DNA of 64,000 bases, taken from assembly GCA_965661945.1 (NCBI GenBank), contig CBFIFP010000009.1:1-64000 (forward strand). The letters are read 5' to 3'. Source of the stretch: JAJRPT01 sp965661945. GTDB lineage: Bacteria; Bacteroidota; Ignavibacteria; Kapaibacteriales; UBA2268. Shown here one piece after another: positions 36,314 to 45,520 of this stretch. Under the pieces are notes generated by a model. That model saw only the letters and a list, made by a program, of their open reading frames with translations, was not told where the DNA came from and searched no databases. How positions within the stretch are numbered: the stretch's first letter is position 1; every line of letters starts with the position of its first letter. Both the position numbers and the translations under genes were made by a program.

Positions 36314-36865
36314 TTATTGGGCTTTAGATGCTTTCTTTAATCCCATGAAATATATATTTGGATCGATGATAGAATTGGGTTTTTCTTCACCAAGGAAATT
36401 ACCTAACTCATAAGGACGTATTTCTGTAAAAGGAGCTTTATACATTTCTAAATGTAATTTAGAAAGTAAATTTTCATAGATTAATTCTTTGATATAAAAA
36501 GGAGTTTCGTTATCAATTTTATCTGGATCTATTAGTCTTTTAACTTTTGCAATTAGATCACCTGGTTTGACTTTATCGCCAATCACTACATTTATTTCAT
36601 CAATTTCGCAATATTTATAATTTACTTTTTCTGGTGATTTAATTATTAAATATTTAGTTTGATTTAGATAAGGTTTAGTATTTTTTGAGAAAATATCAAT
36701 ATCTATAACAACACCTTCTTCGATTGCATAAACTGGCGATTGTTCTGGAGTATATAAATCTATACCGGCATTAAACCTATCCCCTCTATCCTCCCAAAAA
36801 GCTCCCTTAGAATTTTTTTTAGGTAAAGAATTTTCGTTGCTGTCTGGTAATGGCCAAAACTTCAT
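36314..36865 (-). CDS. Degenerate M23 (LytM-like) protein without export signal
   Basis: A 183-residue protein with the M23 fold pattern RFNAGIDLYTPEQSPVYAIEEGVV. In active M23 enzymes this reads HxxxD; here the first zinc ligand is Asn32 while Asp36 remains. The second motif, normally HLH, reads KLH (in SKLHLEMYK), so the catalytic His is lost but one zinc-ligand His stays. It also lacks a signal peptide. A peptidoglycan endopeptidase is therefore unlikely; a binding or regulatory role is more plausible. It overlaps the upstream C26 gene by 4 bases (ATGA) and ends the addA-lpxK operon. Confidence 0.78.
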   Translation of the reverse strand: MKFWPLPDSNENSLPKKNSKGAFWEDRGDRFNAGIDLYTPEQSPVYAIEEGVVIDIDIFSKNTKPYLNQTKYLIIKSPEKVNYKYCEIDEINVVIGDKVKPGDLIAKVKRLIDPDKIDNETPFYIKELIYENLLSKLHLEMYKAPFTEIRPYELGNFLGEEKPNSIIDPNIYFMGLKKASKAQ

Positions 36866-37689
36866 TTATTTTTAATTTCCTTGTACTTTTTTACCTCTTT
36901 TATAAATTCATCTATTATTGGTTTTGATGCATTTACATTTATTAAACGTTCTGGATGCCACTGAATTGCAAGAAGCCATGATTTTTCTGATGGTTCAGCC
37001 CATTCTATTGACTCAACTATTCCATCTGGAGAGGTGGAACTAACTTTAATATTGTTTCCGACTTTATCAATCGCTTGATGATGATTGCTATTAACAATTT
37101 CTTGATTTGACTTTAAAAGATTGTAAAGTAATGTGTTATCTTTAATTATTACTTTATGATATGAATCTTCTGGTTTACCGTTTTGATGTTCAAGATGATT
37201 TTCAACTTCTGTTGGAATATCAACAATTAAAGAGCCGCCTGTAGCAACATTAATCATTTGTAAACCTCTACAAATTCCAAGAATCGGTAGTTTTTTGTTT
37301 AAGCTTGTTTCAATTAAGTGAAATTCAAGAGTATCTCTGCCTAAGTCAATTTCGCATTGATCAGCTTTGTCTGATTTTCCAAACCTACCTGGATGAACAT
37401 CTACTCCACCTGAGAGTAGTAAACCATCAGCCAAAACAAGGACAGAGTCTATAAATTTTTTGTTTTTGCTATAAACATCAATTATCTCAACATCAGGATA
37501 ATATTTATGAACCCAATCATAATATGAAAGGTAAGCAGGGTGACCGCTTCCTTTTGAAATAATTATTCTTAATTTGCTGTCATTTTTTAATTTACTTTCA
37601 ACTTTTAATTGATTTTCATTAGAAAATAAATTAGTAAAATTATTTAAAATTAAGCAAATTAGTAATAGTTTGAAGTAATTGAGTTTCAT
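36862..37689 (-). CDS. Exported gamma-glutamyl-gamma-aminobutyrate hydrolase-like amidase (peptidase C26)
   Basis: A 275-residue class-I glutamine-amidotransferase-like hydrolase. LLLSGGVDVHPGRFG supplies the oxyanion region, GICRGLQMINVATGG (about 137-151) the nucleophile Cys, and LLAIQWHPERL the catalytic His-Glu pair. This is the PuuD branch, which cleaves gamma-glutamyl amides. Residues 1-23 form a signal peptide, unlike cytosolic PuuD, so it may act on gamma-glutamyl bonds in the periplasm, for example in peptidoglycan fragments (inference). Its first 50 bases overlap the end of lpxK in another frame; no later start would keep the signal peptide. Confidence 0.85.
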   Translation of the reverse strand: MKLNYFKLLLICLILNNFTNLFSNENQLKVESKLKNDSKLRIIISKGSGHPAYLSYYDWVHKYYPDVEIIDVYSKNKKFIDSVLVLADGLLLSGGVDVHPGRFGKSDKADQCEIDLGRDTLEFHLIETSLNKKLPILGICRGLQMINVATGGSLIVDIPTEVENHLEHQNGKPEDSYHKVIIKDNTLLYNLLKSNQEIVNSNHHQAIDKVGNNIKVSSTSPDGIVESIEWAEPSEKSWLLAIQWHPERLINVNASKPIIDEFIKEVKKYKEIKNK

Positions 37690-38638
37690 TTTCTATTTCA
37701 ATATCAATTTCTATAATTAGTATGTTTATTTCATTTTGAAATAAAACATTAAAGTAATTTTTTAACTTTATTAAATCTTTTTCGGTTGTGATTATATGTT
37801 TTATATTCAATCGCTTACAATCAGAAATAATATTATTAATATCATTTATTTCATAATTATAATGGTCTTTATAAAAATATTGTTTAGCAACTTCAAATCC
37901 TAAATTATCTACAAAATTAAGGAAATTTTTTGGATTTGCAATAGAGCAAGTCAATAAAACCTTTAAGTTATATTTTGTTAAATAATTCTCATTATCTTTT
38001 GATATTATTCTTACTTTATTGGTTTTTTTGTCATAAAAATGAATTTTAGATTTTTCAAAATTGATTTTATCTTTATTTATTCCGTTTTCTAAAAGTATAA
38101 AATCAGCTCTGTTATAGTTTTGGAGTGGTTCTCTTAAATATCCTTTTGGAATAGTATTCGGGTTGTTTATCGTTTCATTATTAATTAAAATAATATCAAT
38201 ATCTCTGTGTAGATATCTATGCTGAAAGCCGTCATCAATTAGAATTATATCTAAATTATATTTTGAGTCTAATTCTTTTGCGGCTATATATTTTCTATGA
38301 AATATTGCAACGGGCAAGTTTGTTTTTTTTGCTATTAAAAGCATTTCATCGCCGGTTATATCACTCGAGTAATTTTCAAGATTATTATCTAAAATTATAA
38401 GTTCTTTTGATTTTCTACCGTATCCTCTACCAACAACTCCAACTTTGTAACCTTGATTTTTTAAAAGGTTAACTAATTTAATTGTTAAGGGAGTTTTACC
38501 TGTTCCCCCTGCAATTAGATTACCAATACTAATAACTTTAGCTTTTGTTTGTGTTAGTTTTATTTTACCTTTATCAAATTTTTTATTTCTTTTATTTACA
38601 AAAAATTGATAAATACTTGACAAAATATTAAGAATCAT
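37640..38638 (-). CDS. lpxK: Tetraacyldisaccharide 4'-kinase
   Basis: Phosphorylates the 4' position of the lipid A precursor at the inner membrane, showing the organism makes LPS. The 332-residue protein has P-loop GNLIAGGTGKTP (residues 39-50) preceded by an N-terminal membrane-associating helix, VVGRGYGRKSKE after it, and the LpxK signature IDDGFQHRYLHRDIDI near residue 145-160. It overlaps addA by 4 bases (ATGA) upstream and the C26 amidase by 50 bases downstream. Confidence 0.95.
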   Translation of the reverse strand: MILNILSSIYQFFVNKRNKKFDKGKIKLTQTKAKVISIGNLIAGGTGKTPLTIKLVNLLKNQGYKVGVVGRGYGRKSKELIILDNNLENYSSDITGDEMLLIAKKTNLPVAIFHRKYIAAKELDSKYNLDIILIDDGFQHRYLHRDIDIILINNETINNPNTIPKGYLREPLQNYNRADFILLENGINKDKINFEKSKIHFYDKKTNKVRIISKDNENYLTKYNLKVLLTCSIANPKNFLNFVDNLGFEVAKQYFYKDHYNYEINDINNIISDCKRLNIKHIITTEKDLIKLKNYFNVLFQNEINILIIEIDIEIENETQLLQTITNLLNFK

Positions 38639-41600
38639 AGTATTCCAAAATTCATTTTATTTGCTTTTTGTAAAGACGATTTAATCTCTTTTTCAAATGA
38701 AATAATTTCGTCAGAATTCCATTCAAATTCTTTAATCCAATTATTTGTAACGTCATTTTCTTTTAATTTATCTAAAAATAAAAGTTTTGCTTTAATTTTA
38801 TTTGGTTTATTAAAATAAAAATACGCAATAAAGGCATAAGTTTTTAATTGATATTTATATGAATTAATTTTATCGTTTAGTTCATTTTTACTTGTAATTT
38901 TATCTGTCTTCCAATCCCATATTTCAAGAGTATCGTTATTTAAAAAACATAAGTCAATTACGCAGCTTAAAAATGATTTTCCAAGTGGCATTTTTAAGCC
39001 GAGTTCGTGTTGAAATTTGGATATATATTTTTGATATTGCTTGAGATAAAGCGATGATGCAAGATTGTTACAAACATCATAGAAATAATTTCCAACATCA
39101 TCATTGAATTCAAATAATTTTTTATTGTATTCAATTAATTCAGTTAGAGTATCAATGTTAACTTCTAAATTTTCATCAAGCCAGGAATCCATACTTTCCA
39201 TTAAGGAATGGACAATGTTTCCTTTTTTTGCGGAATCTATAACTTTTCTTCCCTCAAAGTCTGTAAAATCATATTGCTTTTCAAATAAATTATCAGGAAC
39301 ATTAAGAATGTATCTTTTGAAATATTCGCTTTGATATACATTTATATTTTTAAATTTTGTTGCTGTGAAATCTTCTTTAGAAATTTTAATTGGAATATGT
39401 TCTGCCAGAGTAACTTGATTTTCTTCTTTATTTTCAATTTTTAATGGAGTTAATTTAGAAAATCGTTCATTTATAATTTCATCATTCAAATATCTTTTTT
39501 CAACATCATACTCAACATCAATCTCAACTAGGGCATTATTTGAGTCAGAGTATTTTAATTTATTTTTAAAATTATAATATCTTTTTTCATCTTGATGATT
39601 AGTAAAATCTATTTCATTTAAAAAATCCTTGATATAATTAAAAAAAGAATTTGAATCATAGGAAGCAAGTCCCTTATCTGATATTTTCATTGTAGATGAC
39701 AAAATTAATTTCGTTTTAACTCTTGTCATAGCAACATATAACAATCTTATTTTTTCAGCTTTTTTGATTATATTTCCCTCAATACTTATCAGTTTTGATA
39801 ATATTGTTGTTACTTTTTTTTCTTTTTCAAAGTTACTGTTAAAAACATAAGTGTATTCTTTTGAATAATTTCCTTCTAAGTTAAAGTGCTTATGTCTTTT
39901 TCCTAAATCCATAACAATTAGAGTATCAAAATCTAAACCCTTAGATGAGTGTACAGTTAGCATATTTACCTTTTCTTTATCTATTTGTGCTTCAGTTTTG
40001 AAATTATTGTTTTGTTCAATATGCATCATCTCAAAAATATAATCAATTATATCAGATAAATGTTTAGAGTTTGAGTTTTGAAAATCATCGATGGCATCTT
40101 TGAATAATTTTAGATTTTGTTTTACCAATTCTTCTTTGCCAATTGAACTAATTGTTTGATGCCATAAACTATTTTCAAATAATAGAGTTAAAATTCCATT
40201 AAAATCATAAATAATATGATTATCTAACGAATTATTTAAGAAATCATAAACCATTTTAAATTTAGGGTTATCTCTAGTAGTTGCTAAATATAATTTATCT
40301 AACAATGTATTTTGATTATTTTCAGTGGCAATAATTGAAAGTTCTAGAATATCTTCATCTGAAAATAAAAAGAAATATGATTTTAAAAGTGCCGCAAGAT
40401 TTATGTCATATTCTGGTACAATTAAAAACTTTAAATAAGTATATATATCTTTTATCTCGCGTGAAGTGAAAAATTCATTTCTCCCATGATTTACGTTTGG
40501 AATATTTAAAGAAGTTAATTTTTCAGATAAAAGATTAAAATTAACTTGAGTATAAGATATTACTCCAATATCACCTGCTTTGGTACCGCTTGCTATAAGT
40601 TCAGCAATCCTTATAGCAACAGAACTAACCTCACCAAATTCAATAGAATCTTCTTCATTTTCATCATCATTATTTTGATTAGAAATCGCTGTATCATTTA
40701 TTGGTTCTTTCAGATAAGTGATAAATTCAATTGGATTTTTATTTATTAATTCTTTAATTTCATCGCTGTCAGGAAGTAAAATAGAACCATATTTTTCAAA
40801 AGCTTTTAGTCCATAAACAAATTTTTCATATTCAGTTGAATTTTCTTTAATTATATTTTCAAAAAAATCATATTCAATATTATTTAAAAAATATTCAAAT
40901 GACTTTGAGTTAGTATAATTAACAAATGCAGAAAGATGAGGTAAAAATCTATAAGAAGTATTAAGAGATATAACTCCTTCTTTTTCCTCACCGATTGCAG
41001 TTAGTTCTGCATAATTAAAATCACTTTTAATTTTACCTGTTAATATTTGCGTTTCATTAATTTTCTTAATAAACTCTTTTGATTGTTTGAAAACTCTAAT
41101 TTCAGCATTTCTAAAAGCATATATACTTTGTTTTTCGTCACCTACGATGATTAATTTAATTTCATTTAAATCACCATTGCCGACTAATTTTCTTACAATA
41201 TCAAACTGTACATCAGAAGTATCCTGAAATTCATCAACCATTAATAATTTAATACTTGAACGAATATCTTTTAAAATTTCTTCGTTATCAAGTAAATTAT
41301 TAGCAAGATAAAGAATATTATCAAAGTCCACAATATTTTCTTCCGATTTAAACTCTTCCACTTTTTCGTTAATTTCCTTAGCAATAGAAATATGTGTTTT
41401 TATATCCCTAACTTGAGCGGTTAAAATTTCTTCAGGAGAATTTAAAAGTTTGATATCCTTTTCAATTGAAAGAATTTCTTTATTAAAATCAATAATTTTA
41501 ATATTTTCAATAATACTATAATCAAACGATATAAGCGCATTCATTAAATAGTTAATAAATAATGGTTTTAATACTTTAATACTTTTTAATCTAAGAATAT

Positions 41601-42447
41601 CTATATTTTCAATATCAGAATTTTTTAGTTGATTTTTTATATCTAAAACAATATTATTAAAAGATGGCTTTTTATCAAAATATTTATTCTTATTAGAATC
41701 ATCAAAATAAGTATCAACCACATTCTGAGCTTCTTCTAAACTTGCAATTAATTGATTAATTCTATATTTAATTAAATTACTAAACACCTCTTTAATGCCA
41801 TCAATAAATTTATTTTTATCTTTAAGTAAATCATCAATATTATTAAATTTATTTCGATGATTAATTAAATTAATCACATGATTTTTTACTAAATTAATAT
41901 CTAATTTTTCAAGTAATTGTAATTCTTTATTGTATTTATTATTTTCATTATTAATAATTAATTTAAAATGTTTAAGAATAATTTCTTCAATATCTTTTTT
42001 TAATATATCAGAGTTAACTTCCTTAAAACCCGGAACAAGACGTGCTTCTAATGGGTAGCGACGAATAATATCACCACAAAAACTATGGATAGTGGATATT
42101 CTTGATTTAGATAAATTTCTATATATTTTTTCAACTTGTTTTTTTATTACTTCTTTGTCTTTTGTGTCAGCAAGTAGTTCTTCAAAAGATTGATATGCTT
42201 TTTTAAGCATATCGGAAGCTGCTTTATTAGTAAAAGTAATTGCAACTATATTTTCTGGGTTTTGAGCAACAATTTTATTTTTCATTAGTTCATATATATA
42301 CTTTCTGATAAGGACAGTAGTTTTCCCTGATCCAGCGTTAGCAGAAATAAAATTATGTCTATCAGAGAATATCGCTAAGCGTTGTTCTCTGTTGTAATTA
42401 TTAAGATTTAGTAAATCTTCAATTTGCTTTTCTTCATTTATAATCAT
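38635..42447 (-). CDS. AddA-like helicase-nuclease (UvrD superfamily)
   Basis: Unwinds and resects double-strand DNA ends for recombination. The 1270-residue protein has all SF1 helicase motifs: SANAGSGKTT (I), VAITFTNKAASDM (Ia), MVDEFQDTSDVQF (II), IIVGDEKQSIYAFRNAE (III), LNTSYRF (IV), VNMLTVHSSKGLDFDTLI (V) and LLYVAMTRVKTKL (VI). The C-terminal nuclease motif is intact: VIDLCFLNNDTLEIWDWKTD with a downstream QLKTYA. This is the AddA/RecB-type layout; the AddB or RecC partner is not next to it. First gene of the operon leading into lpxK. Confidence 0.93.
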   Translation of the reverse strand: MIINEEKQIEDLLNLNNYNREQRLAIFSDRHNFISANAGSGKTTVLIRKYIYELMKNKIVAQNPENIVAITFTNKAASDMLKKAYQSFEELLADTKDKEVIKKQVEKIYRNLSKSRISTIHSFCGDIIRRYPLEARLVPGFKEVNSDILKKDIEEIILKHFKLIINNENNKYNKELQLLEKLDINLVKNHVINLINHRNKFNNIDDLLKDKNKFIDGIKEVFSNLIKYRINQLIASLEEAQNVVDTYFDDSNKNKYFDKKPSFNNIVLDIKNQLKNSDIENIDILRLKSIKVLKPLFINYLMNALISFDYSIIENIKIIDFNKEILSIEKDIKLLNSPEEILTAQVRDIKTHISIAKEINEKVEEFKSEENIVDFDNILYLANNLLDNEEILKDIRSSIKLLMVDEFQDTSDVQFDIVRKLVGNGDLNEIKLIIVGDEKQSIYAFRNAEIRVFKQSKEFIKKINETQILTGKIKSDFNYAELTAIGEEKEGVISLNTSYRFLPHLSAFVNYTNSKSFEYFLNNIEYDFFENIIKENSTEYEKFVYGLKAFEKYGSILLPDSDEIKELINKNPIEFITYLKEPINDTAISNQNNDDENEEDSIEFGEVSSVAIRIAELIASGTKAGDIGVISYTQVNFNLLSEKLTSLNIPNVNHGRNEFFTSREIKDIYTYLKFLIVPEYDINLAALLKSYFFLFSDEDILELSIIATENNQNTLLDKLYLATTRDNPKFKMVYDFLNNSLDNHIIYDFNGILTLLFENSLWHQTISSIGKEELVKQNLKLFKDAIDDFQNSNSKHLSDIIDYIFEMMHIEQNNNFKTEAQIDKEKVNMLTVHSSKGLDFDTLIVMDLGKRHKHFNLEGNYSKEYTYVFNSNFEKEKKVTTILSKLISIEGNIIKKAEKIRLLYVAMTRVKTKLILSSTMKISDKGLASYDSNSFFNYIKDFLNEIDFTNHQDEKRYYNFKNKLKYSDSNNALVEIDVEYDVEKRYLNDEIINERFSKLTPLKIENKEENQVTLAEHIPIKISKEDFTATKFKNINVYQSEYFKRYILNVPDNLFEKQYDFTDFEGRKVIDSAKKGNIVHSLMESMDSWLDENLEVNIDTLTELIEYNKKLFEFNDDVGNYFYDVCNNLASSLYLKQYQKYISKFQHELGLKMPLGKSFLSCVIDLCFLNNDTLEIWDWKTDKITSKNELNDKINSYKYQLKTYAFIAYFYFNKPNKIKAKLLFLDKLKENDVTNNWIKEFEWNSDEIISFEKEIKSSLQKANKMNFGIL

Positions 42448-42454
42448 TTAAATA

Positions 42455-42486
42455 TTTGTTTATGTTAAAAAAATTTCTTAATTTTG
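42455..42486 (+). promoter_or_regulatory. Promoter of tRNA-fMet
   Basis: TTTG (42455-42458), 20-bp spacer, TAATTTTG (42479-42486), then 12 bp to the first tRNA base. An exact Bacteroidota-type promoter, and the best internal evidence for the consensus used elsewhere in this annotation. Confidence 0.8.
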
Positions 42487-42498
42487 TAATCTAATAAC

Positions 42499-42571
42499 CG
42501 CGGGGTGGAGCAATAGGTAGCTCGTCGGGCTCATAACCCGAAGGTTGCACGTTCGAGTCGTGTCCCCGCTA
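42499..42571 (+). tRNA. Initiator tRNA-fMet (anticodon CAT)
   Basis: A 73-base cloverleaf: acceptor arm CGCGGGG pairing with CCCCGC, D arm GAGC/GCTC, anticodon stem TCGGG/CCCGA around CTCATAA, and T arm GCACG/CGTGT around TTCGAGT. Initiator hallmarks are the unpaired 1-72 position (here C and T rather than C and A), three consecutive G-C pairs at the base of the anticodon stem, and A11-T24. CCA is not encoded (the next bases are CTA). A single-gene transcript with its own promoter and terminator. Confidence 0.96.
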
Positions 42572-42594
42572 CTAAAAATTACTAAAATATTAAG

Positions 42595-42619
42595 GTCCTT
42601 AACTATAAAAGTTAAGGAC
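42595..42619. terminator. Bidirectional terminator between tRNA-fMet and the lipoprotein operon
   Basis: A 10-bp perfect stem GTCCTTAACT/AGTTAAGGAC with a 5-nt loop, followed by nine T on the plus side, 23 bp after the tRNA. It also lies 8 bp beyond the stop of the convergent minus-strand lipoprotein gene. Confidence 0.93.
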
Positions 42620-42626
42620 TTTTTTT

Positions 42627-43427
42627 TTATTTCATCTCTCCAATTTTTTCCAATGTGAAATTTCTATTAAATGTTGTTTCAAACACTTCTCCATTTACAA
42701 ATCTATCATAGGTATAGATTTCTATATAATCTTTTATTATTCCTATGCTTTCAATTAATATTATATTCCTTGTTAAAATTCGATGTTCATCTTTTGGATA
42801 ATTTTCAGCTACTTCAGAAAAATGATAATTTTTAAAATCGAAAATTAATTCAATATTAAACGAATTCAAATTTTTTCCATTAAAATTTATTTTTTCTTCT
42901 GATAATTTTCTTCCGAAAACATTAACTTTGCTTGTAATTTTTATATCAATCCAGTCATAGGGTGAATATTGAAATTCAAATGAGCTTTCCCATTCATTTT
43001 TATCAAAATCAATTAAAAGAATAGATTCAAATAATTCTCTTTTGCTATTAGAAAAAAGTTGATCATAGTGATTTGATAGATTATAACCACAATTTATCCC
43101 ATAAATTTTAGAACCATCTGCATAAAGATAATTTTTTTTATTTAATCCACTATGCTCTTGATTTTCCATATACATTAGAGCGTATTTACCAAATATTGTA
43201 TCAAATCCATAAACTTCTGAATCACGTTTATAAAAATCTTTATTTCCATTTGAATCTATAACTTCGATATCATAATAATATTTAGAATTTGTTTGAAAAA
43301 GATACTTTGAAGCATCAATACTTGATTTATTTCTATTTCCATTTCCATTTTTATCTTCATCTTCACCGCAAGAAAAAGATAACATCGCTAAAAATATTAG
43401 TAATGAGAGTTGTTTTGTGGTTTTCAT
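42627..43427 (-). CDS. Lipoprotein, tandem paralogue B
   Basis: A 266-residue lipoprotein with lipobox Cys20 (AMLSFSC) and a short acidic/Asn-rich linker. The body shares a pattern with the gene upstream: a SKYLFQTNSKYYYDIE opening (KYLF...SKY.Y), a NYLYADGSKIYG segment, and a late stretch on NGKNLNSFNIELIFDF. I recognise no family; it looks like an all-beta surface or periplasmic protein. It lies 12 bp after paralogue A, and is the last gene of the operon that starts with the DUF885 gene. Confidence 0.72.
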   Translation of the reverse strand: MKTTKQLSLLIFLAMLSFSCGEDEDKNGNGNRNKSSIDASKYLFQTNSKYYYDIEVIDSNGNKDFYKRDSEVYGFDTIFGKYALMYMENQEHSGLNKKNYLYADGSKIYGINCGYNLSNHYDQLFSNSKRELFESILLIDFDKNEWESSFEFQYSPYDWIDIKITSKVNVFGRKLSEEKINFNGKNLNSFNIELIFDFKNYHFSEVAENYPKDEHRILTRNIILIESIGIIKDYIEIYTYDRFVNGEVFETTFNRNFTLEKIGEMK

Positions 43428-43439
43428 ATTAATTCCTCA

Positions 43440-44207
43440 TCATCTTATATAATCAGTTAAATTCATAGTTCTTTCGGTGTAAAATGTATGTTCTGTTGTA
43501 TCTTGATTATATATATCGATATTTTTTTGAATTGATAAATACTCCAAATAAATTAATCCTAACCCATCTAATAATTTTACTTTTTGAACTCCATGGTATT
43601 CATGCTTCAAAGACCAATCTTCCGATGAATAGAAATTATCAACGTTCATTTCTATTAAAAATTCATAACCTAAATATCTTTTATTTTTAAAGATAATTTC
43701 AATTTCTCCAATCTTTCTACTTGTAATACTTTCATCAATAAGACTATTCCCCCAATTTTCTTTTTGCTCCCATATAGTTAAAACAGAATCAGACAAACTT
43801 AGAGTTGGTATCCAAGTTTTCCAACCCAAACCTTGAGTATTAACTCTCGAAAAGTTAAAAAAATGTCCTCTTGAGTAAATTGTAGTAGAATCTGCAGCAA
43901 AATAATTGTTTACATCTCTGTATTTATAATGATAATCAAATTCAATTCTTGTTCTTCCAAATGAAGGAAAATACTGGTCAGTGGTTACTTCTAGCATCCT
44001 ATGTTGTAAAACTTCATCTTCAGCATATCTGAAAGTATGATTATAACTATATTTAGAAAATTGTCTGAATAAATAATCATGTGCATTTTTTGACCTTTCT
44101 ACATTCGAATAGTCAATTTCATCTACAACTTCCTCTTCTTCTTCTTTACAAGAAAATGACAAAATTGCTAACATACTCATCAAAGTAATTAACTTCTTAT
44201 TTTTCAT
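43440..44207 (-). CDS. Lipoprotein, tandem paralogue A
   Basis: A 255-residue lipoprotein with lipobox Cys20 (AILSFSC), followed by an EEEEE stretch. It shares with paralogue B the position of the lipid Cys, the HDYLFRQFSKYSYNHTF opening, NYFAADSTTIYS and a KNKRYLGYEFLIEM segment, implying a duplication that has since diverged strongly. Function unknown. Its ATG overlaps the DUF885 stop by 4 bases, so it is translationally coupled to that peptidase-like gene and may be its partner or substrate (inference). Confidence 0.72.
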   Translation of the reverse strand: MKNKKLITLMSMLAILSFSCKEEEEEVVDEIDYSNVERSKNAHDYLFRQFSKYSYNHTFRYAEDEVLQHRMLEVTTDQYFPSFGRTRIEFDYHYKYRDVNNYFAADSTTIYSRGHFFNFSRVNTQGLGWKTWIPTLSLSDSVLTIWEQKENWGNSLIDESITSRKIGEIEIIFKNKRYLGYEFLIEMNVDNFYSSEDWSLKHEYHGVQKVKLLDGLGLIYLEYLSIQKNIDIYNQDTTEHTFYTERTMNLTDYIR

Positions 44208-45520
44208 AATGCTTCCATTTCTATCTTTATATCACTTGGTAGATATGGGTTGCGGATTAAATCTTCGAATATTAGCCAGCGCTTTTTGGGATTTTCGTCT
44301 GTTCCGCCATTCGCTGTTATAAAGTCCCTAACCATATCTAATCCAACGTTATAATTGATTACATAAGCACGATATTTTTTGATGAAGTTTAAACGTTGTT
44401 TAGCTCGCTCTTCTGTCATCAAATTATATTTAACTAAGTAATCAATTGTTTGTTCTTCATTAAACTCGCCATCAAGATACTTTCTTGCGGCATCGTTGCC
44501 TGCATAGTCTAATTTTGAGATTAATGATTGTATTGAATTATATTTTTCAGCAAGTTCAGGGTTTATTCCAGCAAGAGGATATAAAATTTTTTTTTCAAAA
44601 TTGAGTTTTTCTTCGCCAGGGAATGCAACTTCTATTCCATAATTTGCTGTTCCTTCTGAAATTAATGACATTGGAGAAAATAGAGGATAGATTGTGAACT
44701 CCACCCAATTGCTATCTTTTACATAAGTTTGCTCCATTAGTGCGTGGTGAGTGTGGTGTCCTGGGTATGCTTCGTGAGCAGCAAGGTCGATTGCTCTTTC
44801 TATGTAAATTGGCTGGTCGAGATTAATTTGAATAAGCGAGAATCCATCACCTTTATACCAATTATAACCACTCCACGCTTTATCTCTTACGTATTCGAGT
44901 TGGAAATCTTCATAATGAGGTAATTCGATATTCAATTTTGTTCTGTTTTTTGCTTCAGCGAGTGCAGTACGAAATACTGTATCTACTTTATCTTCAGGAA
45001 TAATAAATTGCTCTTTAAATTTTTGATATCTTTCTATAATATTATTAGTTCCTGGCAGAAGAGTATTTAATTTATTTATAATTTCTTGATAATGCTCTTC
45101 AGAATATCCTGGAGATTTTGCTCCATAAAGAGCTTGACATTCTTCATCAAAAGTTCCGTTGAATCCGAGGAGCATATTTATTTTAAAATTCATTGCCTCG
45201 AACATTCTTTTAAGAAATTTATAACGTAGTTCTTCGATAAGGTCATATTCTGAAATATTTTTAACAGAATCGAGTTCTGAAGATAGTTCTAATATTTTAA
45301 GTTTTATGGAACTTAAGGAAGAGGAGTCATCAATAGCTAATTGTTTTAATGAATCAGGTCCGAAGTAAGAATCAACATAGTCAGAATCGAATTTACCAAT
45401 TTGATGAACCAAAACAACATAACTTTCTGCAATAGAATTTATGTTTTTTACTTCTTTTTCCGTATTTTTGGAACATGATAAAATCAGAAAAAGAAAAATG
45501 AAAATTAAAGACTTATTCAT
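44204..45520 (-). CDS. DUF885 family metallopeptidase-like lipoprotein
   Basis: A 438-residue lipoprotein with lipobox Cys16 (LILSC). The zinc-site-like motif is HEAYPGHHTHHA (about residue 260), with LISEGTANYGIEVAF downstream supplying a likely third ligand Glu; both are typical of DUF885, a presumed peptidase family. Shorter than many DUF885 members (about 550-600), mainly at the N-terminus. Its start overlaps head-to-head with the PAP2 gene by 23 bp. First gene of an operon with two paralogous lipoproteins. Confidence 0.86.
   Translation of the reverse strand: MNKSLIFIFLFLILSCSKNTEKEVKNINSIAESYVVLVHQIGKFDSDYVDSYFGPDSLKQLAIDDSSSLSSIKLKILELSSELDSVKNISEYDLIEELRYKFLKRMFEAMNFKINMLLGFNGTFDEECQALYGAKSPGYSEEHYQEIINKLNTLLPGTNNIIERYQKFKEQFIIPEDKVDTVFRTALAEAKNRTKLNIELPHYEDFQLEYVRDKAWSGYNWYKGDGFSLIQINLDQPIYIERAIDLAAHEAYPGHHTHHALMEQTYVKDSNWVEFTIYPLFSPMSLISEGTANYGIEVAFPGEEKLNFEKKILYPLAGINPELAEKYNSIQSLISKLDYAGNDAARKYLDGEFNEEQTIDYLVKYNLMTEERAKQRLNFIKKYRAYVINYNVGLDMVRDFITANGGTDENPKKRWLIFEDLIRNPYLPSDIKIEMEAL

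Noticed and set aside
45441..45497. Longer start for the PAP2 gene
   Set aside because: It would overlap the divergent DUF885 gene by 80 bp and places a charged stretch before the hydrophobic N-terminus.
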